Made by a program: the position numbers and the translations under genes
From: a virus
Reading direction: 5' to 3' (one strand)
Length of the DNA: 27,903 nucleotides
Virus record (IMG/VR): IMGVR_UViG_3300042305_001645
Coordinates: 1 to 27,903 of that record
Shown here: piece after piece, positions 21,623 through 27,741 of the stretch
How positions within the stretch are numbered: position 1 is the stretch's first letter
How the letters are laid out: each line of letters starts with the position of its first letter
The notes under the pieces: model-generated
Seen by the model: the letters and a program-made list of their open reading frames with translations, nothing else
What the model was told of the DNA's origin: nothing
The model's database searches: none

Positions 21623-22140
21623 TACAGGAACAACCAGACAAGCAATGCAAACAAGGCAGCACCCCCGATAGGAATACCTAGATTATAAGGAGGGGGCACC
21701 AGAGCCATAAATTGCAGACCGAGAAGAACACCGCCAGCTGCTGCAATAATAGTGGCAATAACTTTAAGTCTATGATAACGTTTAACAGCATCATTATACT
21801 TTTGCATGAACTTTTGAGCTTCAGCTTGTTGTATAATTCCCCACTCTTTAAGGGCATCAGCAGCTTTTTGAACTTCTAAAGTTTTAGCTTCAGCCCTAGT
21901 TACCTTATCGGTTGCTCTTTGCAAGGATGCTTTAAGATTTTGATTTTCTTGTTTTGCAGCTTTAAGCTCTGCTGCAATCTCTTTAACAAGCTCTCTTCCT
22001 CCGCTGATTGTAGGCTTAGGGGTAGGTTTAGCTACAGCTACTGGTGTAGGTTGTGGTTTAGGTTCTTTTTTACCGAAGGGCCAAGCTAGACCCGTTGAGC
22101 AAAAACTTAAAAGAATAATAAAGGGAATTAACTTTTTCAT
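21622..22140 (-). CDS. Membrane-anchored coiled-coil protein, spanin-like candidate, 172 aa
   Basis: I start it at the ATG at 22140, where a signal sequence begins (MKKLIPFIILLSFCSTGLAW); the longer frame up to 22212 adds a basic stretch that overlaps the lipoprotein gene. After possible cleavage near residue 19 comes a Pro/Lys-rich linker (24-44), a helical, heptad-like segment (about 48-125) and two C-terminal membrane segments (about 127-147 and 153-172). The coiled coil would lie in the periplasm, anchored to the inner membrane at its C-terminus. With the neighbouring lipoprotein and endolysin this suggests a spanin-type disruptor, but the topology is reversed from a classical i-spanin. 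If the signal is not cleaved it would be a three-segment protein. Confidence 0.72.
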   Translation of the reverse strand: MKKLIPFIILLSFCSTGLAWPFGKKEPKPQPTPVAVAKPTPKPTISGGRELVKEIAAELKAAKQENQNLKASLQRATDKVTRAEAKTLEVQKAADALKEWGIIQQAEAQKFMQKYNDAVKRYHRLKVIATIIAAAGGVLLGLQFMALVPPPYNLGIPIGGAALFALLVWLFL

Positions 22141-22141
22141 A

Positions 22142-22414
22142 TTATAAAGGTTTAACAACGTTCTTATTAGCTTGTTCTTGAGCTTCTTTTTCAATCTGTT
22201 CAAGCAAAGCATCTAATCTCTCAGCTAATGTTAAAGCCCGATCAATCTTTTGGGCTACAATTGTATTCTGTTCTCCGGCTTCTGATAGAGCTTCCTTAGT
22301 ATCAGTTAAGGAATCAATAACCTGGGCGGTTGATACTGAAGGTGGAGGGGTAACAGGTTTAGTAGTTTGACATCCAGCACAGAATAATAATGCCGGTAAT
22401 AAAAAGTATTTCAT
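22142..22414 (-). CDS. Small lipoprotein, o-spanin-like, 90 aa
   Basis: The N-terminus MKYFLLPALLFCAGCQTTKP is a lipoprotein signal with a lipobox ending AGC15. A Pro-rich linker (VTPPPSVS) and a helical, heptad-like domain (about 28-80) follow. This fits an outer-membrane o-spanin of the Rz1 type, though it is longer and more helical than lambda Rz1. The next gene starts 1 base after its stop, so both are made together. The lipoprotein call is strong; the spanin role is inferred from context. Confidence 0.75.
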   Translation of the reverse strand: MKYFLLPALLFCAGCQTTKPVTPPPSVSTAQVIDSLTDTKEALSEAGEQNTIVAQKIDRALTLAERLDALLEQIEKEAQEQANKNVVKPL

Positions 22415-22427
22415 AAAAGTAATTATC

Positions 22428-23099
22428 TCACTTTACTGACTTATCTACAGAAATTGCTGCAACGTAACCTGATAATAATAGAGCTTCAGCTCTCAATTGA
22501 TCATAAACCTCATCAGTAACAAACCCATCCCTCTTAACAAAATCTACACCAAAAATACCAATAAAATCAGACTCTAAACATTTAATAGGGAAAAGATAAA
22601 CAGTTTGAACTCCCCTCGTTTCCCAGAACGATCTTAAGGCATAATCCTCCTCTGTGTATACATCAATATTAATACCTGTGGTATCTTCTTCAGTTAACTT
22701 TTGAAGTACGGGAGATAAAAAAGAAACCGGCAAATTCTGCATCTTCATTATATCAGCAGCAATTCCCGGTGCGGTAGATTCAAAGGTCATTGACATCTTC
22801 TTCATGGATTTGTTCCCCGGGTAGAAGTTACCTCCATTATGAAACTGAGCTATCCAGAGTCTATCTAAATTAAACTTTAACTGAAGAGAATTAAGAGAAG
22901 TGTTAATCCTTTCCTGGATTTCTAGAGACTGTCTGAAATCTTTTTTGCGCTTTTCAAGATCTTTATTAACACTAAAAAGTTTATGTTTTACAAATACAAG
23001 TAAAATAGGTCCGAGTATACCGGTTAAAAATGCTATCATTAACGGAATGAAGTGGATATACTCTGGAACCATAGATACTGCTTCGGCTATAAACAACAT
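22428..23099 (-). CDS. Membrane protein with GAF-like domain, 223 aa
   Basis: A membrane segment (about 13-38, FIPLMIAFLTGILGPILLVF) is followed by a charged helical linker (43-70) and a globular domain (about 72-215) starting LDRLWIAQFHNGG. The domain, with its QFHNGG, MSMTFESTAPG, LPVSFLSP and FPIKCLES...GIFGVDFV blocks, resembles a GAF-like fold I associate with phage proteins of unknown role. It would bind a small molecule or act as a sensor at the inner face of the membrane. It is the first gene of the leftward lysis run, 14 bases before the lipoprotein gene, and has its own AATAAATA box. Involvement in lysis timing is inference from position. Confidence 0.72.
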   Translation of the reverse strand: MLFIAEAVSMVPEYIHFIPLMIAFLTGILGPILLVFVKHKLFSVNKDLEKRKKDFRQSLEIQERINTSLNSLQLKFNLDRLWIAQFHNGGNFYPGNKSMKKMSMTFESTAPGIAADIMKMQNLPVSFLSPVLQKLTEEDTTGINIDVYTEEDYALRSFWETRGVQTVYLFPIKCLESDFIGIFGVDFVKRDGFVTDEVYDQLRAEALLLSGYVAAISVDKSVK

Positions 23100-23111
23100 A
23101 GATGTTGATAT

Positions 23112-23119
23112 TATTTATT
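23112..23119 (-). promoter_or_regulatory. Late-promoter-like box AATAAATA heading the lysis run
   Basis: On the minus strand AATAAATA ends 12 bases before the ATG at 23099. It is divergent to CATAAATA at 23132, so one 48-base gap serves both directions. Confidence 0.55.
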
Positions 23120-23131
23120 CTAAAAGAGATG

Positions 23132-23139
23132 CATAAATA
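23132..23139 (+). promoter_or_regulatory. Late-promoter-like box CATAAATA
   Basis: CATAAATA ends 8 bases before the ATG at 23148. Confidence 0.6.
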
Positions 23140-23147
23140 TATATAGA

Positions 23148-23600
23148 ATGTCAAATCGCTTTCATAATAAGTACCATAGACATAATCACCATACCGATCG
23201 TATTGATGATCCAAGATATCCAGATGCAGCACACGATCCAATAGCTTCTGTAGACTTTCCATTTCGTGGAAATTTTTATATGGTTGGATCTCTTTCTGCT
23301 ACTCAGGGTAGCTTATCAGCCTTTGCAGGGTCATTTGTAAACGTTAACGGGCCCGGGTTAAACGTTGAGGGTCTTGACTTAGGTTTACAGGTCAAAGGCC
23401 CTGCAAATATTATAGGTACCTTATCAGCTCAAGATATACAGTTTACAAGTACAAGTATTATTAATACGTACACAGAATATCAACCTGTTACAGCTACTGG
23501 GGAATTTTTAGTTATTAAAATTGCTACTGAAGAAGGTGAAGGCACCGGTTCAATGTTTAGAGCTATTCGTTTATGGCACTCCTCTACCTTTACTGATTAA
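23148..23600 (+). CDS. Putative virion structural protein, 150 aa
   Basis: A His/Asn/Arg-rich start (MSNRFHNKYHRHNHHTDRID) is followed by DPRYPDAAHDPIASVDFPFRG and a regular beta-rich part (GSLSATQGSLSAFAGSFVNV, NVEGLDLGLQVKGPANIIGT), which resembles a short beta-helix or fibre. I associate this combination with structural proteins of T4-like marine phages. No enzyme motif is visible. The His-rich N-terminus may bind metal. It is a single-gene unit, divergent from the lysis genes. Confidence 0.7.
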   Translation: MSNRFHNKYHRHNHHTDRIDDPRYPDAAHDPIASVDFPFRGNFYMVGSLSATQGSLSAFAGSFVNVNGPGLNVEGLDLGLQVKGPANIIGTLSAQDIQFTSTSIINTYTEYQPVTATGEFLVIKIATEEGEGTGSMFRAIRLWHSSTFTD

Positions 23601-23644
23601 TAAGTAAAGTTGGACTTTTATATAAAAGTAAATAAAATATCTTA

Positions 23645-23911
23645 GTGTCCAAAAAGAAACACAAATTACCTCTCCCTCGAGGAGTCTATGCTTTTACAAA
23701 ACACCGGAGAGGGGACTTTGTACTCTTTATAAAAGAAGACTCTGAAGTTCTAGAATTCATGCAACTTCCAGATCGTTATCAGATCTGTTTAACAAAAGAA
23801 GAATTCTCAGAAGGACTTTCAACTAAACTTCTAGACTTTGTAGAACAGATACCGGAAGAGGTATTCGAAGTAGCGGCAGCAAATATAGAAACATTTCAAA
23901 AAAGTTCTTGA
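23645..23911 (+). CDS. Hypothetical protein, 88 aa
   Basis: Starts at GTG 23645; no ATG in this frame gives a comparable product. A basic N-terminus (MSKKKHKLPLPRGVYAFTKH) precedes a small alpha/beta body with many acidic residues. There is one Cys and no membrane segment. GTAAATA (23628-23634) lies 10 bases upstream of the start and a 16-base perfect palindrome ends in it. Function unknown. Confidence 0.6.
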   Translation: MSKKKHKLPLPRGVYAFTKHRRGDFVLFIKEDSEVLEFMQLPDRYQICLTKEEFSEGLSTKLLDFVEQIPEEVFEVAAANIETFQKSS

Positions 23912-23936
23912 CCCTTGTAAATATATCCTTTAGATT
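23908..23936 (+). promoter_or_regulatory. Sigma70-like promoter
   Basis: TTGACC (23908-23913), 17-base spacer, TAGATT (23931-23936). The ATG at 23946 is 9 bases after the -10, so the leader would be only a few bases long. It overlaps the end of the preceding gene. Confidence 0.45.
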
Positions 23937-23945
23937 ACATCAAGT

Positions 23946-24182
23946 ATGAAACACAAACAACCTGAAAAAGTATCCGAAGTTAACCTTGAAGAAATGTCCT
24001 TATATGAACTCTGCCGCTGGTCAGCACTCGAAGAAGCTATTAACCTTATTGGCGATAAATGTGAAGAGCGTGGAATGGACTTTGAAAAGGTTCAATTAAA
24101 TCCTCTTGACATTATGACTTACGTGGACGGCCAGACAGATAAAATTTATGAAAAAGTTAGTACAAAAATTGAAACAACTTAA
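23946..24182 (+). CDS. Hypothetical protein, 78 aa
   Basis: A small acidic, mainly helical protein (SLYELCRWSALEEAINLIGD in the middle) with two cysteines and no membrane segment. Not recognised. It has a sigma70-like promoter upstream in place of the TAAATA box, suggesting early or host-polymerase expression. The next gene begins 35 bases before its stop in another frame. Confidence 0.65.
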   Translation: MKHKQPEKVSEVNLEEMSLYELCRWSALEEAINLIGDKCEERGMDFEKVQLNPLDIMTYVDGQTDKIYEKVSTKIETT

Positions 24183-24618
24183 TAGTCCCATTCTAGTAAT
24201 TGTCGGATTATCTCTACTCTTTACTGGTACTGTATCCGGTGTTGTAGGTCTTGGAGGTTACCTTTTAGGAAGTAACTTCTGGGGCTGGTTTATCCTAACC
24301 TTCGGTATTCAGTTTATTGCTTTTGCAGTTATTAACACTATACTGCAGAGGAAAGATACTATTGAAGGAGCTAAAGTTCTAAACGAACAATTAGAAGCAC
24401 TTTCAAAGTTCACTATTCAGTTAGGATGTGCTTATTGTAAACAGGTTAACGCAGTTCCTATCACCCTTAATCAAGAAAATAGATTTAAATGCGGTTCTTG
24501 TAATCAGGTGAACGCTGTGAAGATGCAATTCTTCGCCGCACAAGTTACTACACCCTTACAAAAAGTAATGTTACCGGCTGGAGATGAGAGTATTGAATTT
24601 AAGACTTCCCTGTCTTAA
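24148..24618 (+). CDS. Membrane protein with zinc ribbon, 156 aa
   Basis: Two membrane segments (about 14-40 and 45-67) form a hairpin, followed by a helical linker and a probable zinc ribbon with C94-x2-C97 and C115-x2-C118 (CAYC, CGSC), each followed by a repeated KQVNAV/NQVNAV. The C-terminal 35 residues are variable-looking. The ribbon would face the cytoplasm if both ends are inside. No family name is known to me. The stop codon overlaps the stop of the leftward gene at 24615 (TTAA). Confidence 0.7.
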   Translation: MKKLVQKLKQLNSPILVIVGLSLLFTGTVSGVVGLGGYLLGSNFWGWFILTFGIQFIAFAVINTILQRKDTIEGAKVLNEQLEALSKFTIQLGCAYCKQVNAVPITLNQENRFKCGSCNQVNAVKMQFFAAQVTTPLQKVMLPAGDESIEFKTSLS

Positions 24619-24893
24619 TCAATCCAAAAACTATCTAAGTCCTTTGTAAGGTCACGGATAAGATTCATTGCAGTATTAATCTTATACTGCATCTTAGCTA
24701 ATTGCTTGAGTCTAGGCTCGGTCAATGAAGTAACATTGTTACGCTTGACAACCTCGATACGTTTACGGATCTTGTCCATCTCAAAGTAAACGTCAGCTAA
24801 AGTCTCTTCTATGTTCTCTAAAGGAAAGGGCAGCACCTTCTTGGGTACGGGATTAAAGCCTCCCGGTCCTAATAAATTTTGATCTTCGTACAT
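24615..24893 (-). CDS. Hypothetical protein, 92 aa
   Basis: An N-terminal Gly/Pro-rich stretch (NLLGPGGFNPVPKKVLPFPL) is followed by two long charged helices (about 27-88) that may form a helical hairpin. Not recognised. It is a single leftward gene with a GATAAATA sequence 15 bases upstream, divergent from the reductase gene at 24942. Confidence 0.65.
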   Translation of the reverse strand: MYEDQNLLGPGGFNPVPKKVLPFPLENIEETLADVYFEMDKIRKRIEVVKRNNVTSLTEPRLKQLAKMQYKINTAMNLIRDLTKDLDSFWID

Positions 24894-24908
24894 ATTATAT
24901 TATAATAG

Positions 24909-24916
24909 TATTTATC
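24909..24916 (-). promoter_or_regulatory. Late-promoter-like box GATAAATA
   Basis: On the minus strand GATAAATA ends 15 bases before the ATG at 24893. The spacing is longer than usual. Confidence 0.35.
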
Positions 24917-24925
24917 TACAATTCG

Positions 24926-24933
24926 GTTAAATA
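24926..24933 (+). promoter_or_regulatory. Late-promoter-like box GTTAAATA
   Basis: GTTAAATA ends 8 bases before the ATG at 24942, divergent from the box for the gene at 24893. Confidence 0.5.
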
Positions 24934-24941
24934 CTATACAT

Positions 24942-25673
24942 ATGTCCGCAGACTTTAAAAAATATTACTATCTTCTAGAAAAGACAGAACAAAAACAGCT
25001 CGATAAAACTGTTGAATACCTTTCTAAGAAAAAGAAAGTACTCCTAATCTCAACTTCCAATAGACCGGAATCGTTAAAGGAAGAGGAAATGCCAAAGTCA
25101 ATGATGCTGGCAAAGTACATTCAGTCAAAGCTGTCCGATAGAACTTTGCTTATGGATGCTGCGCATATGACAGTTCATGATTGCACAGGTCACGTCTCCT
25201 TTAAGAATAATGATTGCGGAGTCAAGGCCGCGCTTCTCAAAGATAAAGACAAGAATCCCTCTGGATGCTTACGTTGCTGGACCTCGTTCCACATGAAGGA
25301 CGATGAACTATGGAAAATTGTAAAAGAACTTCTTGAGTCTGAAGCTGTTATCTTCTTTGGAGCTGTAAGATGGGGTCAGATGAATGCTGTATACCAACGT
25401 CTTATTGAACGGCTTTGCTGGCTGGAAGCAAGGCATACAACCTTAGGAGAAGATAATGTTATTAAAGATATTGATGCCGGTATCATTCTTACAGGCCAAA
25501 ACTGGAATGGTGAAAATGTATTAAGTGTTCAGAAGCAAGTACTTAAGTTTTATGGATTTAAAGTGCCTGAAGCTTTGTCTTGGAACTGGCAATTTACAAA
25601 AGACAAATACGATGAATCTTTAAAGTCTTATAAAGCATCCTTTAAAGCGTTTGAAAAAGACTTCGACTTATAA
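24942..25673 (+). CDS. Flavodoxin-fold NAD(P)H/FMN oxidoreductase-like, 243 aa
   Basis: The segment KKVLLISTSNRPES (31-44) is a first strand and phosphate-binding loop of the flavodoxin-like FMN reductase fold. AVIFFGAVRWGQMNAVYQRLIERL (135-158) is the matching third strand and loop with the aromatic position over the flavin, and AGIILTGQNWNGEN with the following helix supplies the late strand. Four cysteines C81, C92, C109 and C112 lie in the region between strands 2 and 3 (DCTGHVS, NNDCGVK, GCLRCW) where related iron-sulfur flavoproteins hold a cluster, though with different spacing. Redox role in the host cell is expected; substrate unknown. No close phage family recalled. Confidence 0.75.
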   Translation: MSADFKKYYYLLEKTEQKQLDKTVEYLSKKKKVLLISTSNRPESLKEEEMPKSMMLAKYIQSKLSDRTLLMDAAHMTVHDCTGHVSFKNNDCGVKAALLKDKDKNPSGCLRCWTSFHMKDDELWKIVKELLESEAVIFFGAVRWGQMNAVYQRLIERLCWLEARHTTLGEDNVIKDIDAGIILTGQNWNGENVLSVQKQVLKFYGFKVPEALSWNWQFTKDKYDESLKSYKASFKAFEKDFDL

Positions 25674-25676
25674 GAG

Positions 25677-25684
25677 AATAAATA
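25677..25684 (+). promoter_or_regulatory. Late-promoter-like box AATAAATA
   Basis: AATAAATA ends 7 bases before the ATG at 25692. An ATG at 25688 lies closer but in a different frame. Confidence 0.55.
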
Positions 25685-25691
25685 TTAATGT

Positions 25692-26084
25692 ATGAAACGG
25701 CTTACCAAAAAAGACGTTAAATCTGTCTATAATAGATGTCTGTCTTTGGTAAGAAGAAAACCATCTGAATTCTTTATCTTTAAGAAGTTAAAAATCTGTG
25801 GGTGGTGCTTATATGATGAAGATGCCGTAGTGATCGACCACCGAAAAGATATGCTAAGAACAGCCTATCATGAACTCATTCACTACTTGTATCCAGATTG
25901 GTCAGAGTCCCAGGTCATCTATGCCGAATCAAGAGTAGTGAACGGGGTATCAATACTCGATAATGCTCGGTTCCTAAAAATGCTTTCAGTCAAAACCTAC
26001 GAATGTGCGCTAATAAATGAGCGCCGAGCTCGTAAAAAGAAGAAGTACAAAAATGAAGCTCGAAATAACAGACGCAATCGATAA
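25692..26084 (+). CDS. HExxH metalloprotease-like protein, 130 aa
   Basis: H60-E61-L-I-H64 in AYHELIHYLYPDWSES, with E79 in YAESRVV fifteen residues on, is a zincin-type metal site (HExxH plus downstream Glu). The N-terminal region is basic with C16, C36 and C39, and the C-terminal tail is very Lys/Arg/Asn-rich (RRARKKKKYKNEARNNRRNR), suggesting nucleic acid binding. It is short for a secreted protease and has no signal peptide, so a cytoplasmic zinc hydrolase is likely. Substrate unknown. It overlaps the next gene by 32 bases. Confidence 0.7.
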   Translation: MKRLTKKDVKSVYNRCLSLVRRKPSEFFIFKKLKICGWCLYDEDAVVIDHRKDMLRTAYHELIHYLYPDWSESQVIYAESRVVNGVSILDNARFLKMLSVKTYECALINERRARKKKKYKNEARNNRRNR

Positions 26085-26247
26085 AGGAGATCGAATAGTC
26101 CTAAAGATGGACTATGATTGGGAGTTTGCAGCTGCGGTTGCTAAAATCTTTGATGTTAAGTATGCTTCAGAAGAAGATATAGAAGACTTTGTAGTTATGG
26201 TCTTAGAAAAGATGGGCCCTGAAGACTTAGGAGAGTTGGGAGATTAA
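26053..26247 (+). CDS. Small acidic protein, 64 aa
   Basis: I choose the ATG at 26053 (MKLEITDAIDKGDRIVLKMD); an upstream GTG-type start at 26017 would add 12 residues lying inside the preceding gene. The protein is acidic with a helix (WEFAAAVAKIFDV) and an Asp/Glu-rich end. Not recognised. It overlaps the HExxH gene by 32 bases at its start and the exonuclease gene by 21 bases tail-to-tail. Confidence 0.6.
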   Translation: MKLEITDAIDKGDRIVLKMDYDWEFAAAVAKIFDVKYASEEDIEDFVVMVLEKMGPEDLGELGD

Positions 26248-27129
26248 GTCAACGAGTGACTGACCTCTAGAGAAAGTATCCTTCCATTTATCCATCTCTT
26301 TAACAAAAGAATAAAACTCAGCCTCTTGGCACATCTCTTCAAACTTCTTCATATCAGCTTTAACAAATTGCTGCTTTTCGTATTGATCTTGATAAAGATC
26401 AGCTTCACCTTCTTCCTTAAGATAAGAATCATAAAGATTAGTTAAAATTAAATTCTTATCAAACTTTTGTTTATCCTCTTCAGACAATTTACTAACAATA
26501 CCCTCATACCCCTCTTTACAGAGCTTGGAAGATTTTTGAACTCCGTAACCCTGTATACCTTCAACGTTATCGGACTTATCACCTAAGAGAGCTTTATAAT
26601 GATTGTACTCATTAATCTCCACTCCGACCTCTTCTACAAAATTCTGAGGTGTAATAAGCTTCTTCTTTATTGGGTTGTAGTAATGAATATTGTTATCCAC
26701 TAGTTGAAGTAAGTCTTTGTCAACAGTTACGATAATAGCTGAAGTTAGCTTCTCCCGGCAGAGCCAAGAGATAATGTCATCAGCTTCCAACACTCCAGGA
26801 TAAATCTGCTTAATACCTAAAACTGTTAGCCACTTAGATAATTCGTCATGCTGTTCGTGAATCTGTCTTGACTTATCGTCGTCTCTATTCTGTTTGTAGG
26901 TTTCCGGTGCCAGTTCCTTACGGAAGTTAGTGCCCTTTACAAGCTTTTTGTCCCAGGCAATCCAGGTGTTATTAGGTTTGAATTTTTCTTGAAGACCTTT
27001 GACAGACTTTAAGAACATATAAACAGGCCCGGTCCAAACACCTTTGGAATTGACAAGCTTCTGACGAGTCTCGGCAATCCAATACGTCCGCCATAGCAGA
27101 TTGGACCCGTCGATTACTAGATTATTCAT
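26227..27129 (-). CDS. 5'-3' exonuclease / RNase H, FEN family, 300 aa
   Basis: A flap-endonuclease-type nuclease that removes RNA primers or 5' flaps during replication, comparable to T4 RNase H (Rnh). Metal-binding acidic positions are visible in order: D7 in VIDGSN, D60 in IAWDKK, E115 and D117/D118 in LEADDII, D137/D139 in TVDKD, and D184/D187 in LGDKSDN. The helix-hairpin-helix-like GIQGYGVQKS (191-200) follows directly, as in this family. The length (300) matches. It is transcribed from a sigma70-like promoter (TTGACT, TATACT) whose -10 ends 6 bases before the ATG, which suggests early expression. Confidence 0.92.
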   Translation of the reverse strand: MNNLVIDGSNLLWRTYWIAETRQKLVNSKGVWTGPVYMFLKSVKGLQEKFKPNNTWIAWDKKLVKGTNFRKELAPETYKQNRDDDKSRQIHEQHDELSKWLTVLGIKQIYPGVLEADDIISWLCREKLTSAIIVTVDKDLLQLVDNNIHYYNPIKKKLITPQNFVEEVGVEINEYNHYKALLGDKSDNVEGIQGYGVQKSSKLCKEGYEGIVSKLSEEDKQKFDKNLILTNLYDSYLKEEGEADLYQDQYEKQQFVKADMKKFEEMCQEAEFYSFVKEMDKWKDTFSRGQSLVDLISQLS

Positions 27130-27135
27130 GCCCTT

Positions 27136-27163
27136 AGTATAAAGGCTTAAGAGTTTAAGTCAA
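27136..27163 (-). promoter_or_regulatory. Sigma70-like promoter of the exonuclease
   Basis: On the minus strand TTGACT (27163-27158), 16-base spacer, TATACT (27141-27136), then 6 bases to the ATG at 27129. The predicted start of transcription falls on or next to the ATG, giving a leaderless mRNA. Confidence 0.7.
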
Positions 27164-27166
27164 GTG

Positions 27167-27194
27167 TTGATTTAGTTTTGTTTGGGTGTATTAT
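27167..27194 (+). promoter_or_regulatory. Sigma70-like promoter of the gene at 27201
   Basis: TTGATT (27167-27172), 16-base spacer, TATTAT (27189-27194), then 6 bases to the ATG at 27201. It is divergent from the exonuclease promoter, with three bases between the two -35 hexamers. This geometry supports the ATG at 27201 over a GTG at 27186, which would precede the expected transcription start. Confidence 0.6.
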
Positions 27195-27200
27195 GGTAAT

Positions 27201-27461
27201 ATGATTACAAAAGAGGAACTAGTAAAGCTGTTAAAAGAGAAAGTTGTAACGGTTAAGTTTAAAAAGAAGGACGATTCTATTCGTAAAATGATTTGTACAT
27301 TATCTAAAGAGTATCTACCGGAACAGGAAGAGGTGGTTGAAGGTAATGAAAAGAAAACTAAAAAAGAAAACCCTAATACTCTTCCAGTATGGGATTTAGA
27401 GAAACTAGCCTGGAGATCATTTCGTGTTGACTCTGTGGTTGAATGTGAAGCAAACTTTTAA
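27201..27461 (+). CDS. Small SH3-like phage protein (DUF2693-type), 86 aa
   Basis: The sequence VVTVKFKKKDDSIRKMICTL (17-36) and VWDLEKLAWRSFRVDSV (about 64-80) is the pattern of a small phage family that I know as DUF2693, predicted to have an SH3-like barrel; the middle (EEVVEGNEKKTKKENPNT) is a charged loop. Function unknown. A GTG-initiated form from 27186 would add MYYGN but would overlap its promoter. No Shine-Dalgarno sequence. Confidence 0.75.
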   Translation: MITKEELVKLLKEKVVTVKFKKKDDSIRKMICTLSKEYLPEQEEVVEGNEKKTKKENPNTLPVWDLEKLAWRSFRVDSVVECEANF

Positions 27462-27474
27462 TAATTAGATTATT

Positions 27475-27741
27475 ATGGCAGAACCAACTATATTCCAAGT
27501 TAAACCTGAACAGGTCGGTGGTCAGGATATTATGCAATTTCTTAGAACACAAATTGCTCGTCAGTTTAATAACAATTACGAAATTGTTAATGAGCAAACT
27601 CTTAATAAGCTTGTCTCATACTCTAAGACACCTCGTCGTATTGTAGCCTTCTTGGTTGAGGCTGGTGGTGGTCAGCATTCTATCTTCTTTGATACTACTG
27701 ACTGTTCAGCTGCTACGAATATTAATTGGCTTGGTCACTAA
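27475..27741 (+). CDS. Hypothetical protein, 88 aa
   Basis: A small alpha/beta protein (MAEPTIFQVKPEQVGGQDIM start; SKTPRRIVAFLVEAGGGQHS middle) with one cysteine and no membrane segment. Not recognised. It lies 13 bases after the DUF2693-type gene and probably shares its transcript; its stop overlaps the next start by one base (TAATG). Confidence 0.65.
   Translation: MAEPTIFQVKPEQVGGQDIMQFLRTQIARQFNNNYEIVNEQTLNKLVSYSKTPRRIVAFLVEAGGGQHSIFFDTTDCSAATNINWLGH

Noticed and set aside
22141-22212. N-terminal extension of the coiled-coil membrane protein to 22212
   Set aside because: The extension is basic, precedes a clear signal sequence and lies inside the lipoprotein gene; the ATG at 22140 directly after the lipoprotein stop is the natural start.
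22900-23262. Frames of 78 and 93 codons across the divergent gap at 23100-23147
   Set aside because: They cover the divergent promoter boxes and overlap the GAF-like and structural genes.
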